NCBI GenBank assembly: GCA_900321515.1
Contig: ONWI01000152.1
Location: forward strand, 1-8,141
Direction: 5' to 3'
Source: an uncultured Eubacteriales bacterium
GTDB lineage: Bacteria; Bacillota; Clostridia; Oscillospirales; Acutalibacteraceae
DNA: 8,141 nucleotides
A model generated the notes under the pieces. The model saw only the letters and a program-made list of their open reading frames with translations, was not told the DNA's origin and searched no databases. Position numbers and translations under genes: made by a program. Below are positions 1 to 7,043 of the stretch, piece by piece. Numbering within the stretch: the first letter of the stretch is position 1; the number at the start of each line of letters is the position of its first letter.

Positions 1-333
1 AATTGATACATTTCACTTTCTGAAACACGCAAGCATACTGTATTTTTAAGCAGAAAATGACTGATTAAATTCTGCATAGTTCCTAAATCTGTGACATCAC
101 CAATTCTTATACAAATTTTCGATTGAAAGAAGACAATGATTCGCGAGGATATTTTGTGCCATGCAAGGATGACGACGACGGCGGGCGCCAGCCCGCCTAG
201 GAGGAAGACAAAGCAGGGTGCAAAATAGACCGCGAAAAATGTCTGATTTTAGTCGAAAATTAGTATTAACCCAGTCATCTATCAGTATTTTTATTGTATG
301 CAAAATGGCTAAATAATAAATTTAGATTACCAC
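1..333. other. Intergenic region, no supported gene
   Basis: AT-rich sequence with no convincing coding region. A minus-strand reading frame of 68 codons (303-97) has no ribosome binding site, resembles no family I know and runs through a GC-rich hairpin repeat, so I do not call it. The only features I can support are the hairpin repeat at 163-215 and the promoter that begins at 334. The sharp change from AT-rich flanks to the very GC-rich repeat is consistent with an inserted or dispersed element. Confidence 0.6.
163..215 (+). repeat. GC-rich hairpin repeat, copy 1
   Basis: The core GGCGGGC-GCCA-GCCCGCC (180-197) is a perfect 7-bp stem with a 4-nt loop. It is preceded by GCAAGG...GACGACG and followed by CTAGGA...GACAAAGCA. 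The reverse complement of 8056-8105 has the same order of words: GCAAGG, GGACGACGG, hairpin with A-T replacing G-C at one stem pair, CTAGGA, GACAACGCA. The stem change is compensatory, which points to selection on the folded form or on a palindrome. No T run follows, so a simple intrinsic terminator is unlikely. It may be a REP-like dispersed repeat; I cannot name the family. Confidence 0.6.
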
Positions 334-362
334 TTGACATAAAAGACCTGACATGCTATAAT
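334..362 (+). promoter_or_regulatory. Consensus sigma-A promoter of the ligase-mnmA operon
   Basis: TTGACA (334-339), a 17-bp spacer and TATAAT (357-362) match the consensus exactly. TG at 354-355, one base before the -10 box, makes it an extended -10 promoter. Transcription should begin near 369. TGACAT occurs twice (335-340 and 349-354), which might be incidental or a binding site. The -10 box covers the ATG at 361, so that ATG cannot be the translation start. Confidence 0.88.
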
Positions 363-414
363 GCCTATAATTCTTATATATTTAATATGTAAATTTGAGA
401 GAGGAGAGAGCACA

Positions 415-1176
415 GTGTGTGAATTATTTGGATTATATGCACACCAATCCAAAAATATAAAGCCGTATCTGAAAGAATTCTTCCGTCACAGTGTCAGACA
501 TCCGAATGGCTGGGGGCTGGCAACTTTTGAAAACGGTTATCCGACGGTGCGCACTGAAATGGTCTCCGCCGAGAAAAGCAAGGTATTGCCGGATATTGTC
601 AACGCACTTCCCGACAGTAAAATACTGCTTGCCCATATACGCAGAGCCACGATCGGAGGAGTAAAGCCGGAAAATTGCCATCCTTTTGTACGCAGCGACG
701 TCAGCGGTAGCACTTGGACGCTGATGCACAACGGAACTATTTTCTGCGGAAATGAGCTGAACTGCTACAAAGCGCTCCAGAACGGCGATACAGACAGTGA
801 GAGGATACTTCTTTATCTGATTGACCGAATCAATGAAAGGATTGACAAGAGCGGCGGGGCGCTGACGCTTGCGCAGCGTATAAAAGCGGTGGAACAGGCG
901 ATCGGCGAATTGTCCTACCGTAACAAGCTCAATCTGCTGATTTTTGATGGCAGCGTGTTGTATGTTCATGTCAATATGCGCGATACGCTTCATGTCAAAC
1001 GGCAGGACGATGGAGCCATGTTTTCGACCGTACCTCTTGAGCCGCAGGGCTGGGAGCCGCTGCCCCTTAATTCGCTGCTGGTGTACGATGAGGGCAACCT
1101 CGTCTATCAGGGCGAAAATCACCGCAACGAATACATTGACGTGATGGGACGCATTACACTTGAATATAATCTGTGA
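415..1176 (+). CDS. Class II glutamine amidotransferase-like protein (EgtC/YafJ family)
   Basis: A predicted Ntn-type amidohydrolase of 253 aa. I start it at GTG 415 because the -10 promoter box covers the ATG at 361, GAGGAGAG (401-408) lies six bases upstream of the GTG, and this start places Cys at residue 2, where class II amidotransferases expose their catalytic N-terminal cysteine after Met removal. Other family motifs are HPNGWGLA (29-36), AHIRRAT (73-79), ENCHPF (86-91), MHNGTI (104-109) and GDTDSE (124-129). There is no synthase or isomerase domain, so it is a stand-alone glutaminase or gamma-glutamyl hydrolase of the EgtC/YafJ kind. It is first in the operon and followed by two glutamate-cysteine ligase homologues, so hydrolysis of a gamma-glutamyl amide is a reasonable inferred role. 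Its substrate is unknown. Confidence 0.85.
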   Translation: MCELFGLYAHQSKNIKPYLKEFFRHSVRHPNGWGLATFENGYPTVRTEMVSAEKSKVLPDIVNALPDSKILLAHIRRATIGGVKPENCHPFVRSDVSGSTWTLMHNGTIFCGNELNCYKALQNGDTDSERILLYLIDRINERIDKSGGALTLAQRIKAVEQAIGELSYRNKLNLLIFDGSVLYVHVNMRDTLHVKRQDDGAMFSTVPLEPQGWEPLPLNSLLVYDEGNLVYQGENHRNEYIDVMGRITLEYNL

Positions 1177-1196
1177 TGAAACGAGGAGCGATCAGA

Positions 1197-2594
1197 TTGA
1201 AAATGATGATAAAAAAAACACCGCAAGCTCTTGACGAAGCCATTTACGAAAAATACATCAAGCCGACCCAGCGCGTGCGGAAGCCCTGTGTCGGCTCGGA
1301 ATTTGAACTCCCTATCGTCAATCTGAGCGGCAAGGCTGTAGATTTTGACGCAGTTCACAGGCTGACAAATGAATTTGTGGATTATTTTTCCTTTGATCTT
1401 GCGAGCCGGGACGAAGAAGGTCAGATCTATGCGGCGCAGTCGCTTCAAAACGGAGACACGCTCTCTTATGATTGCAGTTATAATACGCTGGAGTTGTCCT
1501 TCGCTGCGGAATCTGACATTCACGTGATTGACAGCCGCTTTCGTCAGTATTATACATTCATTCAGGAAATCCTAAGCGAATACGGACACACGCTGACCGG
1601 AATGGGCGTCAATCCTCACTACGCCGTCAACCGGAGCGAGCCTATTCACAGCGGACGGTACAGAATGCTGCTGCACCATCTCAAATCGTATGAAAAATAT
1701 GGAGATGCCATTCCGTTTCACAACAATCCCAATTTCGGACTGTTTTCCTGCGCTGCACAAGTGCAGCTTGATGTGGAAGAACAGGAACTACCGGAGGTAT
1801 TCAACACATTCAATAAGCTGGAACCGCTGAAATCCATTCTCTTTGCCAATTCCCTGTGGGGTAAGAATAATGAGCTGCTCTGCGGGCGCGACAGGTTCTG
1901 GAAAAACAGCCTCCACGGTCTGAACCGACACAATGTCGATATGTATAACGTGACGTTCGATTCGTCGGAAGATGTGACCTCATACATTAAATCAATGAGC
2001 CTGTACTGTGTGGAGAGAGACGGGAAATATATCAATTTCAGACCGACGCGCCTTGAAGATTATTTTTCAGCCGACAGCATAGAAGGGGAATATTTTTCCC
2101 AAGACGGCTATCATCCCATTCGTTTTGCGCCGGAAATGGAAGATCTGCACTATCTTCGCTCCTTCAAATTTGAAGATCTGACTTATCGCGGAACGGTGGA
2201 ATTCCGTAGCGTATGCGCGCAGCCTGTGCGGGATCTGATGACCGTAGCAGCATTTCACACCGGGCTGATGGAACGTCTGCCCCAACTGACCGACAGACTG
2301 AATGTCGACACCACCCTGTATCATAAGGGCTACAACGCTTCGGAGCTTCGTGAACTGCTTAATCGGCGCGAGTTTCCGTCCTTTCTGAATAAGGAAGAAG
2401 TTTCCGGTCTGCTTACTGATGTGTTGGATATAGCCGCGGAAGGGCTTCGTGAAAGAAATCTGGGAGAAGAAAGCTATCTTTCTCCTTTATATGAAAGGGC
2501 GCAAACGCTGCTTTCTCCGGCGCGCCGTATGGCGGAAGGACTGGAAAACGGCATTTCCCTGGATGCTTTTATCAGGGATTACGCACAGCTTTGA
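1197..2594 (+). CDS. Glutamate-cysteine ligase homologue, GCS2 type
   Basis: A member of the carboxylate-amine ligase/GCS2 superfamily, which joins the gamma-carboxyl of glutamate to an amine using ATP; the best-known product is gamma-glutamylcysteine. From the start chosen here (465 aa), visible blocks are VGSEFELP (32-39), SYNTLELSFA (94-103, the Glu-rich strand that binds Mg-ATP in the family), GMGVNPHY (135-142), AQVQLDV (187-193), LFANSLWG...RDRFW (215-235) and RGTVEFRSVCAQP (331-343). I prefer TTG 1197, eight bases after GAGGAG (1183-1188). ATG 1203 is an alternative, while GTG 1173 and ATG 1176 lie before the ribosome binding site. It follows the amidotransferase by 20 nt. Family membership is fairly clear; the amine acceptor is not, and EgtA-like ergothioneine chemistry is only one possibility because no EgtB or EgtD is present here. 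Confidence 0.78.
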   Translation: MKMMIKKTPQALDEAIYEKYIKPTQRVRKPCVGSEFELPIVNLSGKAVDFDAVHRLTNEFVDYFSFDLASRDEEGQIYAAQSLQNGDTLSYDCSYNTLELSFAAESDIHVIDSRFRQYYTFIQEILSEYGHTLTGMGVNPHYAVNRSEPIHSGRYRMLLHHLKSYEKYGDAIPFHNNPNFGLFSCAAQVQLDVEEQELPEVFNTFNKLEPLKSILFANSLWGKNNELLCGRDRFWKNSLHGLNRHNVDMYNVTFDSSEDVTSYIKSMSLYCVERDGKYINFRPTRLEDYFSADSIEGEYFSQDGYHPIRFAPEMEDLHYLRSFKFEDLTYRGTVEFRSVCAQPVRDLMTVAAFHTGLMERLPQLTDRLNVDTTLYHKGYNASELRELLNRREFPSFLNKEEVSGLLTDVLDIAAEGLRERNLGEESYLSPLYERAQTLLSPARRMAEGLENGISLDAFIRDYAQL

Positions 2595-2622
2595 CAACAC
2601 ATGAAAAGGAGTGCTGCAGCGC

Positions 2623-3891
2623 ATGACATTCAATTATCACAACTCTCTGCTAAGAGAATATATCTACAGTGGCGGATTCGGTCTGGAACGTGAGACGCTT
2701 CGCGTAGATTCCGACGGGAAACTGTCGCAGACGGCTCACCCGTTTGGCGACGACGCACACATTTCGAGAGATTTCTGCGAAAACCAGGTAGAGATCATCA
2801 CGCCGCCTACGGACAGTCCGCATGAAGCGGTTCTGTCGCTTTATGCGCTTCACAAAAAGGCGACCGCCAAGCTGCTTTCTCTTTCTCAGGGGAGGGAATA
2901 TCTGTGGCCTTTTTCCAATCCTCCGTATATCAGCGGTGAGGATGAGATTCCGGTAGCGCGCTTCAGCGGCAGTCAATCCGACAAGATGACCTATCGCGAA
3001 TACCTTGCCCGAAAGTACGGCAAGCGTAAAATGCTGTTCTGCGGCATACACTGCAATTATTCCTTTCACAGCGAGCTACTGAAAGCCGGATTTGATGAGA
3101 GCGGAGCAAAGTCTTTCCGGAAATACAAGGATGCTGTTTATCTGACGCTGGCACAACGACTCACACAATATGGCTGGTTAATTGTCTATCTGACGGCGGC
3201 CAGTTCTGTCAGCGACCCTTCCTTGTTCGACGGCGCGACTGACGGAAATGTTTACGCTTCGCCCCGATGCGGCGATCACGGCTACTGGAATGAATTTGTA
3301 CCCATTCTGCAATACGGCAACATCGTCGATTATACCGAAAGCATCTGGCGCTACATCCAGGAAGCCTCCATTGTATCCCCCTCTGAGTTGTATTATCCCA
3401 TCCGTCTTAAACCAAAAGGGGAAAACCGCCTCGACCATCTTCGCTCAAACGGCGTGAACCACATTGAATTACGTATGCTCGATGTGAATCCCTTAACGCC
3501 TGTGGGTATTTTTGAAGAAGATATCGCGTTTATTCAGCTTCTTATTCTGTATCTGATGTCGCTAAAAGACGATGAATGGAATGAAGCGGCACAAAGAACC
3601 GCTGTATCCAACATAAAAAATGCGGCTTTGTATAACGACGAGCGTATTTTGATCGGGAATAACGGCGGCAGCACACCGATTCGTGAAGCGGCAGCGGAGG
3701 TGTTGCTTAAAATGCGTGCATTCTTCCGTTCACTTGGCGCGCCGGAGGATATTTTTAATGTGCTGGATTATCAGCAGAGGAAGATTAACGACCCTGAGAA
3801 CCGTTATGCCGTGATCATCAGAGAGAAATTCGGCGGTGATTTTACCGCAAAGGGACGCAGGCTTGCCGCAAAATACGCGGAAGCAAATTGA
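2623..3891 (+). CDS. gshA: Glutamate-cysteine ligase, GshA/GshF N-domain type
   Basis: Predicted gamma-glutamylcysteine synthetase: L-Glu + L-Cys + ATP to gamma-Glu-Cys, cytosolic. The protein is 422 aa from ATG 2623. GLERETLRV (20-28) is the signature metal/substrate strand of this family. It is followed by RDFCENQVEIITPP (49-62), REYLARKYGKRKMLFCGIHCNYSF (125-148) and GVNHIELRMLDVNPLTPVGI (277-296), which closely parallels E. coli GshA. It is shorter than E. coli GshA (about 518 aa) and lacks the ATP-grasp glutathione synthetase domain of bifunctional GshF, so it should stop at gamma-Glu-Cys. The GTG at 2611 overlaps the ribosome binding site AAGGAG (2606-2611) and is rejected. It follows the GCS2-type gene by 28 nt, an unusual tandem of two different ligase families. 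Confidence 0.88.
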   Translation: MTFNYHNSLLREYIYSGGFGLERETLRVDSDGKLSQTAHPFGDDAHISRDFCENQVEIITPPTDSPHEAVLSLYALHKKATAKLLSLSQGREYLWPFSNPPYISGEDEIPVARFSGSQSDKMTYREYLARKYGKRKMLFCGIHCNYSFHSELLKAGFDESGAKSFRKYKDAVYLTLAQRLTQYGWLIVYLTAASSVSDPSLFDGATDGNVYASPRCGDHGYWNEFVPILQYGNIVDYTESIWRYIQEASIVSPSELYYPIRLKPKGENRLDHLRSNGVNHIELRMLDVNPLTPVGIFEEDIAFIQLLILYLMSLKDDEWNEAAQRTAVSNIKNAALYNDERILIGNNGGSTPIREAAAEVLLKMRAFFRSLGAPEDIFNVLDYQQRKINDPENRYAVIIREKFGGDFTAKGRRLAAKYAEAN

Positions 3892-3919
3892 AATCCATTC
3901 GGAAGGGAAGGCTGGCACA

Positions 3920-4993
3920 TTGGGTAAAAGGGTCATTGTCGGAATGTCGGGCGGTGTGGACAGCGCGGTTGCCGCGTTCCTGCTGAAACAGGCGGGATAT
4001 GAGGTGATCGGCATGACGCTGCGCACATGGGAAAGCAGTGACGGTGGGGAAAGTCGGTGCTGCGAGATAGACGACGCCCGTGAAACTGCGCGGCAGCTTG
4101 GAATTGCTTATTACGCCTTTAACTGTCTTAGGGATTTTCGCCGTCATGTGGTTTCTCCCTTCGTCGAGGCCTATCTTCACGGACAAACGCCCAATCCCTG
4201 CGTAAACTGTAACCGATTTGTCAAATGGGAACGGATGCTTTATTACGCCAATGTGTTGCGTGCGGACTATATCGCAACAGGCCATTACGCTGTGGTCATA
4301 AGGACGGAAAACGGGCGGTACACCCTTCAAAAAGCCGCTTCAGAACACAAGGATCAGACCTATATGCTGTGGCGGCTCACGCAGGAGCAGCTTTCGCGCA
4401 CGCTCATGCCGCTCGGAAAGCTGACAAAGCAGGAAGTCAGAAGCATTGCGGAGCAGGCAGGTATTTCCGTGGCAAAAAAGCCGGATTCTCAGGAAATCTG
4501 CTTTGTGCCGGAAGGCAGCTACGTGGATTTTATTGCGGCAAACGCGGATGATTTCATACCGAATGAGGGAAATTTTGTGGACCGCAAAGGGAATATACTC
4601 GGCAGACACAAGGGTATCATACATTACACTGTCGGTCAGCGCAAAGGCCTTGGAATTGCTTTGGGGGAGCCGAGCTATGTCAGCGAAATCCGTGAGGATT
4701 CCAATGAAGTGGTGCTGGGAAAAGCGGATTCACTTCTCCATGGCGGAATTGTCTGTCACAGGCTCAATTTTATGGGCATTGCCGATCTCCCCATAGGTCA
4801 ATCCATACAGGCAAATGTAAAAATACGTTATCACGACGGCGGGACAAATGGAATGCTCACAAGAATCAACAAGGATTTAGTGGAGATATCCTTTGAAAAT
4901 AAAGTACGTGCACCCGCTCCCGGACAGTCGGCGGTATTTTATGATTCGTCAGGCTGTATTCTGGGCGGCGGAGAGATACGATACGCAAAGTAA
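3920..4993 (+). CDS. mnmA: tRNA-specific 2-thiouridylase MnmA
   Basis: Adenylates U34 of tRNA-Lys, -Glu and -Gln and replaces the C2 oxygen with sulfur delivered from a cysteine desulfurase. The 357-aa protein has the PP-loop SGGVDS (10-15), RCCEIDDAR (46-54), NPCVNCN (92-98), ATGHYA (119-124), DQTYMLW (145-151), the second catalytic region PDSQEICFVPEG (188-199) and the C-terminal beta-barrel ending in GGGEIRYAK. Cysteines 94, 97 and 194 form a CxxC plus C set, as in Fe-S-dependent MnmA, whereas E. coli has Asp at the first position. The start is TTG 3920, preceded by a GGAAGGGAAGG stretch; earlier starts would extend a conserved N-terminus and overlap the upstream gene. It is last in the operon, 28 nt after the ligase and converging on nifU/nifS. 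Confidence 0.96.
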   Translation: MGKRVIVGMSGGVDSAVAAFLLKQAGYEVIGMTLRTWESSDGGESRCCEIDDARETARQLGIAYYAFNCLRDFRRHVVSPFVEAYLHGQTPNPCVNCNRFVKWERMLYYANVLRADYIATGHYAVVIRTENGRYTLQKAASEHKDQTYMLWRLTQEQLSRTLMPLGKLTKQEVRSIAEQAGISVAKKPDSQEICFVPEGSYVDFIAANADDFIPNEGNFVDRKGNILGRHKGIIHYTVGQRKGLGIALGEPSYVSEIREDSNEVVLGKADSLLHGGIVCHRLNFMGIADLPIGQSIQANVKIRYHDGGTNGMLTRINKDLVEISFENKVRAPAPGQSAVFYDSSGCILGGGEIRYAK

Positions 4994-5049
4994 AAAAACA
5001 AATTCGGGTACGAGTCTCTTTCTGTCAACTCGTACCCGAATTTGTTTTT
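4994..5049. terminator. Perfect bidirectional intrinsic terminator
   Basis: Arms 4994-5014 and 5029-5049 are exact 21-bp reverse complements around a 14-nt loop. The GC-rich centre (CGGGTACGAG / CTCGTACCCG) is flanked by A5 on the left and T5 on the right, so the hairpin works as a Rho-independent terminator read from either side. It begins directly after the mnmA stop codon and lies 15 nt beyond the nifU stop, insulating the two converging transcripts. Confidence 0.95.
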
Positions 5050-5064
5050 ATTCATCCTATAGTC

Positions 5065-5466
5065 CTATTTTTCAGTCTGCTGGGGACGCTGATCGGGGTT
5101 TTTGGTGTAATAATCCTCCAGCGCGTTCTGAATGGCTTCTTCCGCCAGAACAGAGCAATGCATTTTGTAGTCCGGCAAACCGTCGAGCGCCTCGGCAACG
5201 GCCTTGTTGGTGAGTGTCATCGCCTCGCTGACGGGTTTGCCTTTTATCAATTCAGTGGCCATCGAACTGGAAGCGATGGCGCTGCCGCAGCCGAAGGTTT
5301 CAAATTTTACATCGGTGATGATATCGTCGTCGATTTTAAGATACATTTTCATGATATCGCCGCATTTTGCGTTGCCGACCTCGCCGACGCCGTCCGCGTC
5401 CTCGATTACGCCCACATTTCTCGGATTGCGGAAGTGATCCATCACCTTGTCGCTGTATAATGCCAT
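5065..5466 (-). CDS. nifU: Fe-S cluster assembly scaffold IscU/NifU (N-terminal type)
   Basis: Scaffold on which [2Fe-2S]/[4Fe-4S] clusters are built from sulfur supplied by the adjacent cysteine desulfurase. The 133-aa protein is a single IscU domain without the ferredoxin-like and Nfu domains of full NifU. It has YSDKVMDHFRNPRNVG (4-19), GNAKCGD with Cys35 and Asp37, FGCGSAIASS with Cys60, and MHCSVLAEEAI with Cys104: the three cluster-binding cysteines plus the conserved aspartate. The start is ATG 5466, preceded on the minus strand by GGAGGG. The longer frame to 5532 would overlap nifS and lacks homology there. It begins 23 nt after nifS and shares its promoter. The C-terminal tail rich in Q, P and K looks unstructured. 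Confidence 0.95.
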   Translation of the reverse strand: MALYSDKVMDHFRNPRNVGVIEDADGVGEVGNAKCGDIMKMYLKIDDDIITDVKFETFGCGSAIASSSMATELIKGKPVSEAMTLTNKAVAEALDGLPDYKMHCSVLAEEAIQNALEDYYTKNPDQRPQQTEK

Positions 5467-5489
5467 AATTTTTCCCTCCTGATTTATTA

Positions 5490-6677
5490 TCAAAGAATAT
5501 GCTGGATTTTGCCGCTGTTCAGATCTCTCCACACCGGCGAAAAGCTGCGCAGGTATTGCACCACATCCTTGACCGCCTGAATGATGTATTCCACCTCTTC
5601 ATCCGTGGTCTCTTCGCCGAGTGTCAGACGCAGAGAACCGTGCGCTACGTCATGCACCCTGCCAATGGCAAGCAGCACATGGCTCGGATCGAGCGAACCC
5701 GAAGTACAGGCCGAGCCGGACGACGCAGCAATGCCCTTGTCATCGAGCAGCAGCAGCAACGCTTCTCCCTCAATTCCTTCAAAGCAGAAGCTGACATTGG
5801 AAGGCAGACGTTTTTCCCTATCGCCGTTAAGTGCGGAATGCGGTATCTCAGAGAGACCCTCGATCAGTCTGCTGCGGATGGCGGTCAGTCTGGCGGCGCT
5901 GGTTTCCATGTTGGAGACAGCCTCCTTGAGAGCCGCAGCCATAGCGGAAATTCCGGCGACATTTTCAGTGCCTGCTCGTCTGCCGCGTTCCTGTGCGCCG
6001 CCTTCGATCAGGCTGGAAAGGCGTATGCCCTTTTTTGCATAGAGAAAGCCAACGCCCTTTGCACCATGGAATTTGTGCGCCGAAGCCGAGAGCAGATCAA
6101 TGTGGTACGCCGCCACATCAACCGGAACATGTCCGACAGCCTGTACGGCGTCGGTATGAAACAGCACCTTGCGCGCTCTGCAAATCTCGCCTATTTCCTT
6201 GATGGGCTGAATGGTGCCGATCTCGTTGTTCGCAAACATAACGGTGACAAGACAGGTGTCTTCACGGATAGCGGCTTTTAGCTCGTCGATGCGAACAATG
6301 CCGTTTTCGTGAACGGGAAGAAGCGTGATCTCAAAGCCCAGCTTTTCGAGCTTGTTCAGCGTATGAAGCACCGCGTGGTGCTCGATGGCCGTGGAAATGA
6401 TATGGCGCTTGCCCGCCTTCTGTCCGATGGCGGCCGCCGAGAGAATCGCCTGATTATCTGCTTCGCTGCCGCCTGAGGTAAAGATGATTTCGCGCGGGTC
6501 GGCGTTGATGATCTGAGCGATATCCTTTCTTGCTGCTTCAATGACCTCTTTCGCTCGCTGCCCTTCGGCGTAAAGGCTGGAAGGATTGCCGTATATTTCA
6601 TCCAAATAGGGCAGCATCGCGTCAATAGCAGTGCGGCTCATTCTGGTAGTAGCGGCGTTGTCCGCGTATATTTTCAT
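5490..6677 (-). CDS. nifS: Cysteine desulfurase NifS/IscS
   Basis: PLP enzyme that takes sulfur from L-cysteine as a persulfide and gives alanine, feeding IscU and thiolation enzymes such as MnmA. The 395-aa protein is group I (IscS/NifS): YADNAATT (4-11), YGNPSSLYAEG (29-39), TSGGSEADN (67-75), EHHAV (99-103), HTDAVQAVGH (174-183), SASAHKFHGAKG (197-208) with PLP lysine 202, RAGTENV (234-240), and the active-site loop SSGSACTSGS with Cys324. The start is ATG 6677, with AGGAGG (6692-6687) nine bases upstream. It is followed by nifU after 23 nt. No iscR-like gene is between them or beside them in this window. Confidence 0.97.
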   Translation of the reverse strand: MKIYADNAATTRMSRTAIDAMLPYLDEIYGNPSSLYAEGQRAKEVIEAARKDIAQIINADPREIIFTSGGSEADNQAILSAAAIGQKAGKRHIISTAIEHHAVLHTLNKLEKLGFEITLLPVHENGIVRIDELKAAIREDTCLVTVMFANNEIGTIQPIKEIGEICRARKVLFHTDAVQAVGHVPVDVAAYHIDLLSASAHKFHGAKGVGFLYAKKGIRLSSLIEGGAQERGRRAGTENVAGISAMAAALKEAVSNMETSAARLTAIRSRLIEGLSEIPHSALNGDREKRLPSNVSFCFEGIEGEALLLLLDDKGIAASSGSACTSGSLDPSHVLLAIGRVHDVAHGSLRLTLGEETTDEEVEYIIQAVKDVVQYLRSFSPVWRDLNSGKIQHIL

Positions 6678-6707
6678 TGAAAATGACCTCCTTTTGATTT
6701 GATTAAG

Positions 6708-6736
6708 ATTATAAACCTATTTGCCTACTTTGTCAA
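6708..6736 (-). promoter_or_regulatory. Sigma-A promoter of nifS-nifU
   Basis: Read on the minus strand, TTGACA (6736-6731), a 17-bp spacer and TATAAT (6713-6708) match the consensus perfectly. Transcription should start near 6701, giving an untranslated leader of about 24 nt that contains the nifS ribosome binding site. The -35 box lies inside the palindrome 6724-6740. Confidence 0.88.
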
Positions 6737-6740
6737 TAGG
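6716..6740. promoter_or_regulatory. Candidate operator over the nifS promoter -35 box
   Basis: CCTACT-TTGTC-AATAGG (6724-6740) is an inverted repeat with one mismatch, and another half-site, CCTATT, lies at 6716-6721. A matching arrangement lies over the opposite promoter at 6845-6870. Position over the -35 and spacer fits a repressor that blocks RNA polymerase. Rrf2-family sulfur or Fe-S regulators (IscR, CymR) use sites of roughly this size, so such a regulator is my best guess; no regulator gene is present to confirm it. Confidence 0.55.
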
Positions 6741-6844
6741 CTTTATATAAAATCGTTTTCCATTTTAAAATTCGTCTGTATTTTGTCTATTTTTTGTTCA
6801 CAAAACGGCAATTGATTATTCAAAAAGCGGAATTTGGTTTAATT

Positions 6845-6870
6845 CCTATATTCCCTATTGACAAAATAGG
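6845..6870. promoter_or_regulatory. Candidate operator over the MetQ-like gene promoter
   Basis: CCTATT-GACAA-AATAGG (6854-6870) is a perfect 6-bp inverted repeat with a 5-bp centre. An extra half-site CCTATA lies at 6845-6850, so the half-site layout copies that at 6716-6740. The palindrome covers the -35 box. The near identity to the site over the nifS promoter suggests the same protein controls both transcripts. Confidence 0.55.
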
Positions 6871-6886
6871 TTTTAAGTGCTATGAT
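6858..6886 (+). promoter_or_regulatory. Promoter of the leader and MetQ-like gene
   Basis: TTGACA (6858-6863), a 17-bp spacer and TATGAT (6881-6886) give a near-consensus sigma-A promoter, with TG at 6878-6879 just before the -10 box. Transcription should start near 6893, leaving about 214 nt of leader before the ATG at 7107, long enough for an attenuator. Confidence 0.82.
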
Positions 6887-6963
6887 ATTGACACAAAGCA
6901 AATCTCAGGGCAAATCGCACTTTGGATTTTGCTAATAAAAACCGTACAGGTTGAAAGGCGTTG

Positions 6964-7038
6964 ATGCTTATGAAGCAAACCTTTGAGAAGCTATTGAGAG
7001 CTAATTTCCGATTTGGTCGAATGTGTTGCTGTCGCTGA
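6964..7038 (+). CDS. Candidate leader peptide with a Cys-Cys-Cys run
   Basis: An upstream ORF of 24 codons from ATG 6964 to TGA 7036-7038. GAAAGG (6953-6958) lies five bases before it. Codons 20-24 read Met-Cys-Cys-Cys-Arg (ATG TGT TGC TGT CGC) directly before the stop. The rest is basic and hydrophilic, without a signal or domain. Three adjacent codons for a rare amino acid at the end of a short leader ORF, followed six nucleotides later by a terminator-like hairpin, is the usual layout of ribosome-mediated attenuators; polycysteine leader ORFs have been described in mycobacteria. The inferred role is to couple expression of the downstream binding protein to charged tRNA-Cys. Translation is not proven. 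Confidence 0.6.
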   Translation: MLMKQTFEKLLRANFRFGRMCCCR

Positions 7039-7043
7039 CTTTC

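Noticed and set aside
97..303. 68-codon minus-strand reading frame
   Set aside because: No ribosome binding site, arginine run caused by the GC-rich hairpin repeat, and no recognisable family.
433..1122. 229-codon minus-strand frame opposite the amidotransferase
   Set aside because: Antisense shadow; the + strand frame carries all motifs of a known family and has a promoter and ribosome binding site.
5499..6281. 260-codon + strand frame opposite nifS
   Set aside because: Shadow of nifS; no similarity to a family and no translation signal.
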